A stretch of 64,000 bases of DNA from Sambucus nigra (GCA_949130495.1 OX422218.1:37193651-37257650), one strand, 5' to 3'; positions 21,818 through 34,969 are shown, counted from the first letter of the stretch. Notes: generated by a model from the letters alone, not told the origin. Made by a program: numbers and translations.

Positions 21818-24600
21818 ATGAATGATGGGAAGTCATTTGGGGTGATTCTCGCTAGGGGTGAAGTATGCTGGCTGGGTGCTTGTTTAAGGGAAGCTTCTTG
21901 GGACGCCAGAGGCTACTTCAAAATGCGTCAGAGTCGAGACTGAAGAGTGATTGTTTATACGAGCTTCAGAAGACGAAGATACTGGTTCAATGTGGTAGTC
22001 ATAAAGGAGATGAGTAGAGTGCGCTTTCAATGGTTGGAGGAAACCGACCTCAAAGGGTGGAGCAGTATTGGAAGAGTTGTTCGGAGTATGGAACAAGTGG
22101 TTCCTTGTATCAGGGCGGTTACGAGCCCAACGTCACCGGCGTATGCTTTGGACGGGCGTACTTATCTCCAAGCTGCCAAGGTTGAGTCTTGGCCTTTATC
22201 TAAAATTATAATAAAGGAGGGCATATCTGGAGGGACTGATCTTGTGGTTGAGGAAGAGTCTTGCGTTTCTAGAGTGCAATTTTTCCAAAGAGCTGTGATG
22301 GGTCGAGTTGGTGGTATGGACTCATCTCCTCCATCATTAGAGAAGATGAAGATATGGTCCAGAGAGACATGGAAATCTATTGGTAATACTGAAGTTAGGC
22401 AACTTCCCTCGTCCACGTTCTTGTTCGTCTTTGCTTCCGTTAAAGAGGCGGAGAGGGTTCTGATGAAGAAGTCATGGAAGTTCTATCAAAATGAACTGTG
22501 GGTGCAAAGGTGGCATCCCCAAGCAGGATTTGATAACGGAAATAATTCGTCCGACTTTCTTTGGATCCGTGCGATGGGTATTCCAATCCATCTGTGGGGG
22601 ATTGAAGTGTTTCATGCTATAGGTGAGAAATGTGGTGGTTTTGTGAAAACAGACGATGCCACGGTGACGGGGTTAGAATTACAATGGGCGAGAATTCTGA
22701 TCAAGCGTAATAAGCCTTTACCAGAACGGTTAAAAATCAGTGTAGGGGGCTGGGTATTTGAAGTTTGCGTTTGGGAAGAAATCCAAACCTGTGTATACCA
22801 AGGTTGCAACAAAGCAGTCGTCACAGAGGAGACACACAACGGGAGGGGTAAACTGGCTGACATGCATACTTCTCAAGATCTGGGATATCAGATATCTAAA
22901 GGACATATCATGAGAAGCGACGAGAAGGTTGCTTATCCGGGAACGACGACTACTGTTAATGGTCAAAAGGCGCTAGGGAGAGACCAGCGCACGTTGGCTG
23001 CAGAAGTGAGCAACACAGTGGCACAGCAGACGTCAGCATGTGGTGGTTTGATGGATATGGAGTTGCAGTCGGAACAAACCAGGGATGGGGCTGTTGTTTT
23101 GGCGTCGTTACCAGTCCCAGCCACTCCTGGTGGTGAGTTAAGCACACCGCTGTTGTCATCGGAGACAATCGGCAACGACACGGCGGGGACGTTGGTTTTC
23201 GTTCGTGGGCGGACTAAGACAAACGTTTCGATTTGTCCAGTGGTCCCAGAAGCTGCGGCAAAGTCGAGGTTAGGTGCAGGTCTCGAGCTGGCCAGAAAGG
23301 CTGAAGGGACGTGCTCACTGGAGGCATGCATTGAAATGAACGTGACTAGTGAAAAGACTGGAATAGAAAAAGGAAGTGCTGGGCATGTTGGGACAAGTGG
23401 TCTCAACAGTTGCGTGTTTAAGGAACTCAAAAAGAAAGTTAGTAGTGGGTCAGAACTGAGGGTGATGGGCGGCGCAGACACCTTCCCTCTATCAGCTAAG
23501 GATGGGTTGGGAATAGAGCTGGTGGGACATCTGGTGAAAAAGAAAAGTCAGCTGGAAAAATCAGTTAAATATGGCCATACGGGTGGAGGTTCTTTTCCTT
23601 TGTTAAATAAGAGGGACTGTAATTATGTAACACCTAATAGTGGGACCAGTTCACAGTCAAATGAGATTGATGTACTAAGGAATAGTGAGTCTGTCTGTGC
23701 AGAATTTTCTGCAGCTACAAGTAATAAACAAATGGGTATTGGCAAGGTACCATGTAGCCCGCTAGCAACAGATATAGAAGGGACATATTTGACTAAGGTA
23801 ATTAAAGCGCAGTGATATGAGGAGAATCAGCCAAAGATTGGGACTGTTCAGGAGGTAGTTAAATTAGTGGGGGTAAGCACTTTAATGGGGTCAGTAACAG
23901 TAAGTTCAAAAGAGATGAAACGTGGGTGGAACTAGCGGATGAAGGGATTGCATCACTTGACTTAAACCTTGAGGGGTTAAAGAAAAAGGAGGCTCTAGTT
24001 AGTATGGAGCCAGTGTTGTCAAGAACAAGTTTTAATAAAAATAAAAATCTGTATGTTGGAAATGCCATGTTAGGACTTAAAAATATCAAGGCCCTCAGGA
24101 GCTCCGGAAAAAATGGTAAAAAAGTCGTGGCTTCGAGAAAGGAGGGTGTCAATAAAAAAATATCTAAGATGGTTCATAAAGGGGAGGGAAAAACTTCTAC
24201 GGGTGTGGTCTCAGGGCCATTCATTAGTAACAAGGTGGCGGTGATGGCTAGTGAAACTATTTCCTCGTCTGGAAATGGGTGCGGAGTGGTGCAAGATAAT
24301 CTGTCACCGGATAGACAGGGAGTAAGGGGGGGTGGTTCGAGTATGGAGGATTTGAATAATTCTCGTCTGTGGGTGGACATTGTGATCCCGGAGCAAGAAG
24401 GTGAGGATAGGGGGAATGAACAAGAAGTATGGGATGATGATCCGGTGGGATGGAAAGAGGACATGATGGTAGCTATTAGCAAAGACTCGGGGGTCGCTTT
24501 TGAGGGTTTCGAGAGGGAAGCATGGACTTTGTTCGAGAAAATTGAGAGGGGGAGTGGGGACGGGGACAGGGAGATAGATAACGAGCTGGACTTAGTTTAA
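21818..24600 (+). pseudogene. LINE ORF1, DUF4283-type nucleic-acid-binding protein, disrupted
   Basis: The protein packages LINE RNA in other L1 elements. The first in-frame ATG inside the element is at 21818 (MNDGKSFGVILARGE); an earlier in-frame ATG at 21758 lies in the target duplication. A TGA at 21941-21943 interrupts it. The frame then stays open to a TGA at 23813-23815. Homology to DUF4283 is clearest at about 22300-22660: FQRAVMGRVGG, SWKFYQNELWVQRWHP, FLWIRAMGIPIHLWG, FHAIGEKCGGFV. It is followed by a GGWVFEVCVWE segment with two Cys (CVYQGC) but no complete zinc knuckle. A frameshift in a five-G run near 23868-23872 moves it to a last frame (GKHFNGVSNSKFKRDETWVE) that runs open to 24600 with a low-complexity acidic C terminus. 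It sits 15 bases upstream of ORF2. Confidence 0.85.
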
Positions 24601-24615
24601 AAGTATTATTGTACA

Positions 24616-27600
24616 ATGAAGCTTCGTATTATTACGTGGAATGTTAGGGGGATGAACGACAGAGACAAAAGAGGGGTGATTGGGGGGGCCATTGCCAGAT
24701 GGAGGCCCGACATTTTGTGTCTACAGGAGACTAAGATGCGCCATATGGACGCTAGTTGTATCAGTTCCATCTGGGGCGGGAGGGGGGTTAAATGGGTGAA
24801 TTTAGATGCTGATGGTGCTCCGGGAGGGGTGTTGATTTTGTGGAATTCGGAAGTGTTTGACTTGATTGAGACAATGAAGGGTGGATGGACCCTGTCTTGC
24901 CTTTTTAAAAATATTGAGGATGGTTTTTCCTGGAGCTTCTCGGGTATTTATGGTCCAGTGGAGGATGCTAGTAGATGGGAATTGTGGGAAGAGTTGGCAG
25001 GGGTTAGTAGGGTGTGGGATGCTCCCGTTTGTATGGGGGGGGGGGGGGGATTTCAATGTGGTGAGGTTCTCAAGGGAAAAAAGCAGTGGAGGAAGAATCG
25101 ATAGGTATATGCGTGATTTTTCAGATTTTATAGATGACTTGGAGCTGATGGATCTTCCATTGGTGGGCGGGCTTTTTACTTGGTCTAGCTTCTGGGATAG
25201 GCCTGCTATGTCTCGCTTGGACCGTTTCCTAGTTTCCAAGGAGTGGGAGGAGCACTTCCCTGGGGTGGTACAGTCGTGCTTGCCTAGGGTGACCTCGGAT
25301 CATTGTCCCATCTTATTAGAGAGTGGGGGACGGAGGGAGGGTAGTTCGCCGTTTCGATTTGAGAATATGTGGCTTAAGGAGGCTGATTTCGTGGATAGAG
25401 TAGGAGTATGGTGGTCTAGTTATGTGGTGGAGGGGAACGCTAGCTTTAGATTGGTCTCTAAATTGGGCTTTCTTAAGGAAGATTTGAAAAGGTGGAATAA
25501 AGAGGTGTTTGGGAACGTCCGTCTGGGTACTACTAGTTTATTGGAGGAGGTCAGGAGGCTAGATGAGAAAGAGGGGAGATTGGGACTCTCGGAGGAGGAA
25601 AAAAGAGTTAGGGAGGGGAAAAAAGGGGAGATCGGGAAGAGGCTCATTCCGGAAGAAATTAGCTGGAGACAAAAATCTAGAGCGCTGTGGTTGAAAGAAG
25701 GTGATTTAAATACCAAGTTCTTCCATAAGGTGGCCAGTTCTCATAGCCGCGGTAATCATATTCAGAACATCAAAGTGGGGGGAGTGGTATTTGAAGAGGA
25801 TAGAGAGGTTAGGGGGGGCATCTCTCAATTCTTTGAGGGATTGTTCAAGGAAGAGCAGGGGTGGCGGCCCTCTCTGGATGGGGCTGAGTTTGCGAGTATT
25901 TCTTCTTCTGAGGCGAATGGTTTAGAGGGTCATTTCACCGAAGAGGAGGTGGGGAGGGTTCTGAACTCGATGAGTGGGGATAAGGCGCCTGGTCCCGACG
26001 GTTTCTCGATGGCATTTTTTCAGCATTGTTGGACCGTGATCAAGGGGGATGTGATGGATTTTTTCCATGAATTCCATGACAGAGGTTACTTTGTGCCGAG
26101 GTTGAATGCGACTTTTATCACCTTGATCTCCAAAAAAGGGGGATCGATTGATATCAGGGATTTTAGGCCCATCAGCTTGATTGGCAGCATCTACAAGCTT
26201 CTTGCTAAGGTGTTGTCAGTTAGGCTAAGAAAGGTTATAGATCCTCTTATTTCTGAGTCTCAAAACGCATTTGTGGGAGGCAGACAGATTCTTGATGCTG
26301 TTTTGGTGGCTAATGAGTGTGTGGAATCCAGATTTAGAAGTGGTCCTCCGGGCTTAGCATTCAAGCTTGACATCGAAAAGGCGTATGATCATGTCAATTG
26401 GGATTTCCTTATGTATTTGTTAAGGAGGATGGGGTTCGGTGAGCGGTGGTGTCGTTGGATCGGGAGGTGTGTGAAGACGGCCAGATTCTCTGTTCTGATT
26501 AATGGGGTTCCTGAGGGCTTTTTTGCGAGCTCTCGTGGGCTTCGTCAAGGTCACCCGTTGTCCCCCTTCCTTTTCATTTTGGTCATGGAGGCATTTAGTC
26601 GGATGAAGGGAAGGGTGGCCCAAGCCGGATGGATCAGGGGGTTCTCTTTAGGGGTTCCGGGCCCTAACAGGGTGTCTGTCTCTCATCTGTTATTTGCGGA
26701 TGATGCGATTGTTTTCTGTGATGCTGATCAAAGGCAAGTGCGTGCTCTGAAGTTATTCCTTATTTGTTTTGAGGCGGTTTCAGGTTTGAGAATTAATGCG
26801 GGGAAGAGCGAGGTCATCCAAATCGGGGGAGAGGTTATGGTGGAAGATTTTGGAGGCATCATGGGGTGCAGAATCGGGTATCTCCCTAGTACTTATCTTG
26901 GACTTCCTCTTGGAGCTAAGTACAAGTCAAAATCTATCTGGGACCCGGTTTTGGAGAGAATGCGTAGAAAATTGGCAGGTTGGAAGAATGGGTTCTTGTC
27001 GAAAGGGGGGAGACTCACGTTGATTAAGAGTTCGTTGTCCTGCTTGCCTACTTATTATATGTCCATTTTGCCTATTCCTGTGGCTGTTCGTCTAAAAATG
27101 GAAAAGCTGATGCGCAATTTTATGTGGAGAGGTTCGGAGGTTAGCTTTAAGCATAGTCTGGTTAAGTGGGAGGAGGTATGCAAGCCGATAAAGGAAGGGG
27201 GGGGCGGGGGTGAGAAACTTAATTAACTTTAATAAAGCTTTGCTGGGGAAGTGGCTGTGGAGGTTTTCTCGGGAGGAACATAGGTTGTGGAGAAAAGTTG
27301 TTAATGCTAGAGAGGGTGGTACTCATTTTGGGTGGGGGCCGTTGGTGGCGACTTCTCCTCACGGAATGGGATTGTGGAAACACATAGCGAAGGAGTGGAG
27401 ATCATTTTCCAGTCATATCGAGTTTTCTCTAGGGAAAGGCGACAGGATCAGATTCTGGAAGGACAAGTGGGGAGAGCAGGGGTCCATTCCGGAGCTTTAC
27501 CCAGGGATGTATAACCTTGGAGGAAATCAAGATGGTTTGGTGGTGGAGCACATATCATTTAGTGGGGAGGGGGTGTTGTGGAACCCTCAGTTCAGAAAAA

Positions 27601-28283
27601 GACTATGGGACTGGGAGCTGCAGGAGGCGGACTTACTCTTTCATTGGTTGGGATCGGCTCCCCGCCCGACGGTTATGGAGGATTCCCTTAAATGGAAGGG
27701 GGGAGGGACAGGGTTGTTCTCGGTCAGAGGGTACTATGAGATTCTGAGCGGTAGGGGGAATCCTAGTGACCCCTTCCCATGGAAGAGTATTTGGAAGGTG
27801 AAAGCGCCTCAGAAGGTCAGGTTCTTTGTGTGGACTGCGGCTAGGCAGGCTATCTTGACTCTTGAGGGCCTCCAAAAGAGAAGATACAGACTTGCGAGTC
27901 ATTGTTGGTTATGTAAGGAGGAGGAGGAAAAGACCAATCACCTTCTTCTTCATTGTAAGGTGACGAGAGGTTTGGGGGATTTGTTTTTTGCCATGTCTTG
28001 TACCACTTGGGTTATGCCAGGGACTGTTAGGTCTCTCCTAGAAGGGTGGAAACCGCCGTGGGGATGGTCGGGGGATAGGAGCGTGTGGCGTTTTGTTCCA
28101 CACTGTATCTTTTGGACGATTTGGAAGGAGCGGAATGCAAGATGCTTTGACGGTATTGAGACGGCTCCCTCTAGGATTCGTTATATATTTTTGAGCACTC
28201 TTCTTAGTTGGAAGAAGGAGAGATTCGTCGTCTCGACTCAGGAGATTCTAGAGTTCGTGGAAGGGTTTCACTATGTGGTGTAA
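24616..28283 (+). pseudogene. LINE ORF2: endonuclease, reverse transcriptase, zf-RVT; two frameshifts
   Basis: This protein nicks the target and copies the LINE RNA. It starts with a true ATG (MKLRIITWNVRGMNDRDKRG). The APE-type endonuclease shows WNVRG, LCLQETKM, GGDFNVV, RLDRFLV and SDHCPI (to about 25310). The reverse transcriptase spans about 25980-27000: GPDGFSMAFF, FRPISLIGSIYKLLAK, FKLDIEKAYDHVNW, GLRQGHPLSPFLF, and the catalytic LLFADDAIVF at about 26690. A zf-RVT domain (WKVKAPQKVRFFVW, CWLCKEEEEKTNHLLLHC) lies at 27790-27955, followed by FWTIWKERNARCF. The frame breaks in a 15-G run at 25035-25049 and again in G-runs at 27197-27210 (EGGGGVRNLINFNKALLGKW in the new frame). Apart from these it is open for about 1220 codons, normal for plant L1. 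Catalytic residues are intact. Confidence 0.93.
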
Positions 28284-28413
28284 GTTAGCTTTCCAGGCGG
28301 GGCTTAGTTTGTTATCTTTCCATTGTACTTATTGATTTTGTTTTTTGTATACTTCCTGTATACGGGTTCGCTCCCTTAGCGATGGTTTAGTTATATATCA
28401 TTTACTTATCAAA
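28284..28413 (+). other. LINE 3' UTR and tail
   Basis: 130 bases after the ORF2 stop, ending TTTACTTATCAAAA. The poly(A) is reduced to a few A residues that merge with the target duplication. Confidence 0.7.
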
Positions 28414-28430
28414 AATATACAATTTTATGG
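28414..28430 (+). repeat. Right target-site duplication of the LINE
   Basis: Exact copy of 21745-21761. Host DNA continues afterwards (28431-28574) with nothing recognised. Confidence 0.92.
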
Positions 28431-29029
28431 TTAATTACATCTTTTCATGAACTTGAACCCCCCGAATTCCACCACTTAAACTCTCATTTTCATAGCAAAT
28501 TATGCACTAATCGTTAATAATATTGTTGTTGATGTGGCTGGGCGACGACTGTAAACTTTCCTCGCAAAAACTTATTACCGAAGACCTGTTGCAATGAATT
28601 TTTCAACGAACGTTTGGCGTTGGTAAAACTGTTTTGTGAGGTCCCCTATTTTTTGCAACGATCTCATTTCGTCGCTAATATATAAAATTCTTGTAGTTTG
28701 CTCACACAAATTTTTCCTCCCTCTCTCCTCTTTCTTACTAACTCAAAAACCCGTACATGAACCATTTTGGCATACATAGATTTTCAAGTTATACGGACAA
28801 AGGTGGGTTTACGTCGCATCTAGTGGGTATGGTTTCGTTTTTGGTTTTGATTTTGATTTTGGGGTGAGATCGGGGATTCGGTGGGTTCAGGGAGGATCTC
28901 TCATGGAATAATTTTTTTTGTCGAATTATTTTCTGCTCTGATTTTTTTTAAAGCTCATAATATATTTTTTCCTGGAAATTAGTTTTTGTTTGTGAGAATC
29001 ACTTATATATATATATATATTTTTTTTTC

Positions 29030-29080
29030 TTGGGGGTGGGGGTTGTGGGGTGGGGGTTGTGGGGGGGGGGGGGGGGGGGG
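29030..29080 (+). repeat. G-rich tract with G-quadruplex potential
   Basis: Several runs of four or more G followed by a long uninterrupted G run. The corresponding place in block B (56481-56505) is also a long G run; block A has lost it by deletion. Confidence 0.85.
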
Positions 29081-30988
29081 ACGGCTTGCAAGCATTTTTA
29101 TGATACAAAATCATTATTTTTTAACATATTTTTTGGGGCTGAAAATCAATTTTAAATCAGCTTTTTCCTCTAAAACATATTTTTTTGGTAGAAACCAATT
29201 TTTTTAAAACTTGAATCCCTTATTTTTGCCGGAAAGCAGTTTTTTTTGGGGGGGATAAAAATATAATTTTTTTTCCTCGAATCACGCTTTTTTTGTTGAT
29301 GAAAATTAGTTTTTTGGCAGCAAAAAAACTTATTTATTTACTTACGAAAACGTATTTCTTTTTTTGCTGGGAATCGTTTTTTTTTAATAGAAATGTTTTA
29401 AATTTCTTTGTTGTTCTGAGGTGAACTTGATCAATCCGTTGTTTTTGCGAGCCACAACTTTTTTTGAATGTGGAAAAGGAAGGGTATCAATATATGACAT
29501 TAGTTTTTGTGAGATAAGATGGTATTTGGGTTTCCTAATATAAATAATTTTATTGGTGAGTGCGATGAAACTGACATGCTGAGAATTGTTTAGTTCGTTC
29601 AGAGATAATGGAGATGAAAATGACATGATTTCAAGTTGCAGACGAGTCGACCATTTCTAGAACACTGTTTTCTTGAACATCATTCAAAAAGATATAAGTT
29701 TTGCCTAGTACCTCACCCATTAATAACTCAAGATTCCAAACTTTTTTTAACGAATGAGAAATCCACCGGAAGAAAAATACTATAGACAAAAGATATAAGT
29801 TTTGTTTGTTTGTTTGCTATATTACATTTTTCCTTTATTATTCACGTGATTTCAGTTGATTTCTTTATTTGTTTGTTTTCTAAAATTTTGCAATAAATTT
29901 TAATAACCACAATTTTTGGTGCTTTAATCCCTGATAAGTAATTTTTTAGGGTTAGGAACAGAGTATGCATACCAAATTTCAGGAATGTGTAAATACAAGT
30001 ATGTAATATACGTGTCTCAAAATTGTGTAAGTCAACTAGAGGAATAAAATTTATTTATTGAGGACAGCTGGGACCAAAATATTACTTGCGTTGTGGCACT
30101 GTTAAAATAATAGATCCTGAAAAAAATATAAAAATACCTTTATAATCATAATTTGAGCCAACAGAATATATAAAGTTATTATTTGATCTCTAAATTTTAA
30201 CAATTGCATATAAGGCCCTAATTTTTATACACATGTCATTTGGGCATCGTTTGACTTTAAATAGTTATTGAAAATTTCTCTTTCACCCCTAACTTTAATT
30301 TTTTTTTTATTTGGACTTCCAATTTAACGCGAACATACAATAAACTTTACAAGGACATTTGAATATAATGTATTGATTGCTTTAGCATAAAATTAGGTCT
30401 AAAAAATATTAAAATACAAAAATGACATCTTTGGCCTTATTTGTCCCACTTTTATCCCGATTAATTTTTCCTAAAATATTTAAAGTCACTATTTAACCTT
30501 TAAAAATATCTCACACTGTAAAATGGATCTATTACTCAAACGCTCATAATTTAGGGACTTTGGAGAATAATGTGTAATATTTGACCTTGAAATAATTAAA
30601 AAAATTAGAAAATTGAGGTCTAATCACACCCCCAACTAGTGTATTCCTCTTCTCCAGCAATGAAGTGAAATATTAATTGTTTACGCTTAAGTGAAAATAA
30701 AATAAAATAAAAATTTAACTCACTTTCGTAGGAATTACGATTGCATTTATCGCGTGCAACTAGGCTTTAATTCCCTTCATTGTTCTAGTGGACGAGTTAT
30801 AGTCTCGTGAGGATTTGGTAGGCACGTACCCACAAAATTCTTATGTCTAGTCATATGTAGTCGATTAGGGTGTGGTCTAGCATCCGATTTCAGAAAAATC
30901 TGTCTTGGTCATTGACATAATAATAATTCTCAAATTTGTTTACATTATTCAAGTTATAAATATATCTCAATATTCATCAAATCATGGA

Positions 30989-31054
<66 letters not shown>
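30989..31054. repeat. (GT)n microsatellite in block C
   Basis: Imperfect GT tract. The same site has only a few GT units at 4343-4358 in block A and 58491-58504 in block B. Confidence 0.9.
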
Positions 31055-31519
31055 GAGGGAGAGAGAGACATTAAAAGAATTATTCTTTTTCTTTACTAAA
31101 CACAACTTTTATTTCCTTCTGAATATTATTTAGCCTCAACTTCAATATCTAACAAGGTATTCACTCACAAAGAAAACTCTCAGAATTAGGCTTAGTTCAC
31201 TCCACCTATGAGCTATCGGGAGTAATTGTATAAGAGAAAAGGATACACATTAGATTTTTATGAAAAACGGACATTATTTGCTAGAGAAGATCCCATGAAT
31301 GGAACACATCGACTTATTGAGAACATTTGAATTAAACCATAAATTCTCCTAGTAATCTCTCCATTATTTCAATAATGATATGCTTAGGATCAGTAGGGCA
31401 TTTTTGGGTTGAAATTGGGCTCGGGTTAAGGTTACAAACGAAGAGAATAAATTCAATGTACATTGAGAATCTTACATCATTGATGAACACGGGGTGATAT
31501 ATATATATATATATATATA

Positions 31520-31560
31520 CTAGGGTGTAGCCGTGCCGATGGCACAGCGATAAATTTTTC
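31520..31560 (-). mobile_element. Helitron-type 3' terminus (first)
   Basis: Read on the minus strand, the end has a short hairpin (GTGCC-ATC-GGCAC, 31533-31545), then about nine bases, then CTAG followed by T. This is the Helitron 3' signature of hairpin plus CTRR in an AT target. The element would extend to the right. A near-identical end is at 38198. The 5' TC end was not found, so the size is unknown. Confidence 0.5.
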
Positions 31561-34437
31561 TCATGATATTTTGTACCCGTGCCAAAGGCGAGCGCGATAA
31601 ATTTGTTTTTGTGATATTTTGTATTTTAAACATGTCGCCAATTGTGCGAATAAAAATCATGCTACCAATTTGTTCATCACGGCTAGGTGTATCGCATGGT
31701 GATGGCACGATTAGCATATTGATCCGTTGCTAGTTTAGATTTGTAATTAGTTTTTTTATTATAATAATTCAAACTCGATTGAACCAAATTTTATAAACTT
31801 TACTAACATTGCGAGTTTCCCTTGTATTCTGATAATATTTCAAACTTTACCAGACCAAATTTTATAAAGAGATTTGAATTCAGAATCCACTTTTTGTACA
31901 GTATTTTACACTTTAAAAAAGACATGATTTTATTAACATCCCCTTTTAATAATAAAAAATAGTAAAACAAAATTATCAAAATCTTGGACTTCATCACCAA
32001 CTATTCAAACTATATATTCACTCAATCAAAATATGTTTGACCATTGTCCGAACTCCCGTGTAATTTTTTTTGTCAGATTCATTTCAAGTTTAAAATTATA
32101 TATTGTATTTTACTGCTTTTACTTGAGTAGTGTTTGTGAGTGGTAATAAAATTTCATGTTGTTCCGTGTTTCTTTTAGTCAAGTTCTTTTTTGGTTAAAA
32201 AATATTATGTAATCTGGCTTTTACCTGATTGTTTTGAAGATAGGTAAATAATAATATATCATGTTGTGTTTATTTTGATCATTTTTTTAAAAGGCATTGT
32301 AGTTGTGCTGCTTTTAGTCGAATAGTGCTTGTGATTAATAAAAATATATTATTTCATACCGTGCCGCATTCTGTCATGTTTATTTTGGTCGGATTCATTT
32401 ATAGTTAATTTTTTTTTATTATACCGCTTTTATTTGGATTCTGTTCATTTTTAGTTAAGAAATATTTTGTATTGTATCATAAATTGAAAACTAAAAAAAA
32501 TATCGATTTTCAAACAATGACTACGAACAAAAAATTCAAACAGAAAAACAAAGAAAATTGTATAAGGTGAAGTCAATTTGACAAATGAAGAGAAATGAAA
32601 ATTATTCGTACATTTATTGAGCCATGTGCCCACCATACTTTGTGAAGGATATTCGTACATTTATTTTTTTTGCAAGGAAAATACTAATAAAATAATTTAA
32701 TATACCTCGTATGATATCTTTGTCTTCTATTTACATCTATATAATTTCAACACGTGTTGGGTTTTATTAAAGTGAGACAAAGATAATGCATTGCCTTAAA
32801 TATTAGCCCATACTGTTGAAAAACCATATTAGTCGGATCTCAACCAGCATGCCTTCCTCACTAAAAAGCATATTACACGTGTGTGGCCATTATGTAGATT
32901 GTAAAAAATAAATTGATGACTGGTTTAGCCACCCCATCTTGTCATACATCAAATGTATTATTTTTTATCAAAATCATTGTGAGGCTCAAGAAATCCTTTT
33001 AACTCAAAAGATGGATAAATGACATCAACTTCAGCGCATAGTGTACTCACTTGGCAGTAGTGTGTGGCCAAGTACCCCCCCCCCATATGGAGAAGTAATT
33101 TTGTTGACTGCCCATTTCCCCATATTAATCGACTTTATCAGCTTCCTCTGTATCAAGTTTTCCTACACACAAAACATAATTTTAAAATGAAAAAAAAACA
33201 TAAATTTTTTGACAATAATTTTTCAAAATGTGGAAAAAACATACATCACCAAGGAAAAAAAAAACTCAACGTATTGTCTATTGTATATCACAGAAAAAAC
33301 AGGTTACATTTGTAAAGACAGATTTTTCTTGTACATAAAAAGTCAATAGTTTTTCATACAAAAGTATTTAAATAGATTTTTTTAAAACAGTTACTTTCAT
33401 GATAAATAAATTTTATTTGCATATAATTTAAAATTATTTAATTAATTTATACAACAGTTTTCAAAATTTAACAGTGGAATTGATTTTTCATTTTTTAAAA
33501 CAATTGTAAAAAGTTATTTGCACGCATCTAACAAATGAAATTTTTACACTGACCAAACAACAAACATAAACAGGACTAAGAAATTAGAAATTCTAAATTA
33601 AATACTAGAATTCAAAAAATATATATATAATGGATGAGGCAAAAAATCTCTTTTCTCCATCTGCCCTTCTAGCTAGAGTTGCAGACCATTTCATATAAAA
33701 AAAAACACCACTAACCCCCCAAAACTACAAATTATCGGTTCAAAATTTAAAAAAAATCCATCACATACAAACATTAAAAATCCATTAAAAATGCACATGG
33801 ATATACGAACAAAAAACCCAACTCATATACGCATATGTAAAAATCCAAGCACTCTCAAATAAACCAACATATAGATATGCACAAGTCCGTCTTGCTCAAA
33901 TCAAGAGGCCGTCTTTCTCAAATAGATTGAACCATTGAAATCAAAACAAAACTAAATGTGCAAACCTTCAGTCATTAAATCGGAGAAAGAGATAGAATAG
34001 AGAGAGAGACCGTTGTATTTCTTAGAGACAGAAGACAGAAAAATTCATGCATTTTTCGTTTAAATCGCACGAGTTAGAGACAGAAAATATAACCAAGCTC
34101 AGGTTTAATTATGAAGGAGAGAAAGAGAAAGAAAGACCGTGAGCACTCTTTATCTGCAAAAAAAAAAAATCCCATTAGCTCTAGATGGAAAGAGAACAAA
34201 TTTAGAGTATACCTTATCTGCAAAACAAAAATAAATCCCAAAATACAAACAAAAAACATCAACACAGAAAACCTAGATTAAAAAATATAGGCTATTGAAA
34301 TAGGTAAATACCCAAATCATAAGAGAGAAGGAGGGTTCTGAATAGGTAAATCCCCAAATCATCCCACTCTCTAGCAGTTTTATCATTTTGTGGTCGGAGA
34401 TTTCACTTCCAGAGCTTTCGAACTCACCATTCCGGCG
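31561..34437. other. AT-rich DNA, possibly Helitron interior
   Basis: No gene is recognised. At about 32105-32460 three to four diverged copies of a roughly 110-base unit occur in tandem, each holding CTGCTTTTA...GTAATAAAA...TCATGTT-like words. The rest has poly-A/T tracts and GA-rich stretches. Confidence 0.4.
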
Positions 34438-34519
34438 TAATATCATTGATCTCCGGCATATCACTTTTATCCGGTGTAACACCCAGTTGCCGGCGTCCCC
34501 ATCTCCGGAAACATCCCAT
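34438..34519 (-). other. Candidate first exon (82 bp) with splice donor
   Basis: On the minus strand an ATG in good context (AAAAATGGGA) opens 27 codons (MGCFRRWGRR, then LGVTPDKSDMPEI) ending at ATG/GTGAGTT, a strong donor match. It is preceded by a GA-rich, 5'-UTR-like stretch. This piece is less AT-rich than its surroundings. It could be a gene fragment captured by the Helitron-like element, a host first exon, or chance. I do not recognise the protein and find no second exon. Confidence 0.25.
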
Positions 34520-34969
34520 TTTTAACGCGCCTGATGAGTAGCTCTCTCTCCTCTTAAGATGCTGAAAAAATAAAAACCCACAAATAAGCAGATCTGCGTT
34601 TTGTGCTTATAACAAACTAAACCACAAAAACCAAAATGGGTTCGCGTATGCTTAAAAACTGAGGTTAAGCAGACAAATTTTTTACGTGCCATTATCTTTC
34701 AATCACTTTCCCATGTCTTCTTGTTTTTAATGAGAAAAAACCCATTAAAAACCCAGTTCATTTAATGGGCTTAATTTTTACACTACTTGAGAAGTTGAGT
34801 TATAAATGTTTAAAAAATACCTATAAATGAGTAGACTTCAATATGAACATTCACCGCACCTGAATACATGGAGAGAGAGAGCTTTACGAAGAGAAAGAAA
34901 CTTGAGGATGGAGTAGCTTGAAATGAAACTTGACATCAAGTTTACGAAGAGAGAGAGGTTTGGTTAGAC
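34520..34969. other. Intergenic DNA left of the solo LTR
   Basis: AT-rich with GAGAGA tracts. No gene or element end is supported. Confidence 0.4.

Larger units (their letters stand above)
21762..28413 (+). mobile_element. Full-length L1-type LINE (6.65 kb)
   Basis: The element lies between perfect 17-bp duplications, starts with a short (about 56-base) leader, carries two consecutive ORFs and ends in a short 3' UTR finishing ACTTATCAAAA, a common tail of plant L1 elements. ORF1 is the DUF4283 RNA-binding type; ORF2 has endonuclease, reverse transcriptase and zf-RVT parts. Damage consists of two stops and one frameshift in ORF1 and two frameshifts in ORF2, all three frameshifts in G-runs. 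The perfect duplications and mostly open frames mark a recent insertion. It is visibly more G-rich than its AT-rich surroundings. Confidence 0.95.
28575..31515 (+). repeat. Block C: partial third copy of the A/B repeat
   Basis: Begins ACCGAAGACCTGTTGCAATG, matching 1762 onward in block A, and runs to the AT microsatellite that corresponds to 4791-4810. It keeps the segment deleted in block A (corresponding to 56374-56984) and lacks the RT fragment at 1910-2669, so it helps tell ancestral from derived states. It is more diverged from A and B than they are from each other. The tRNA-like SINE head is absent. No supportable gene lies within it. Confidence 0.8.
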
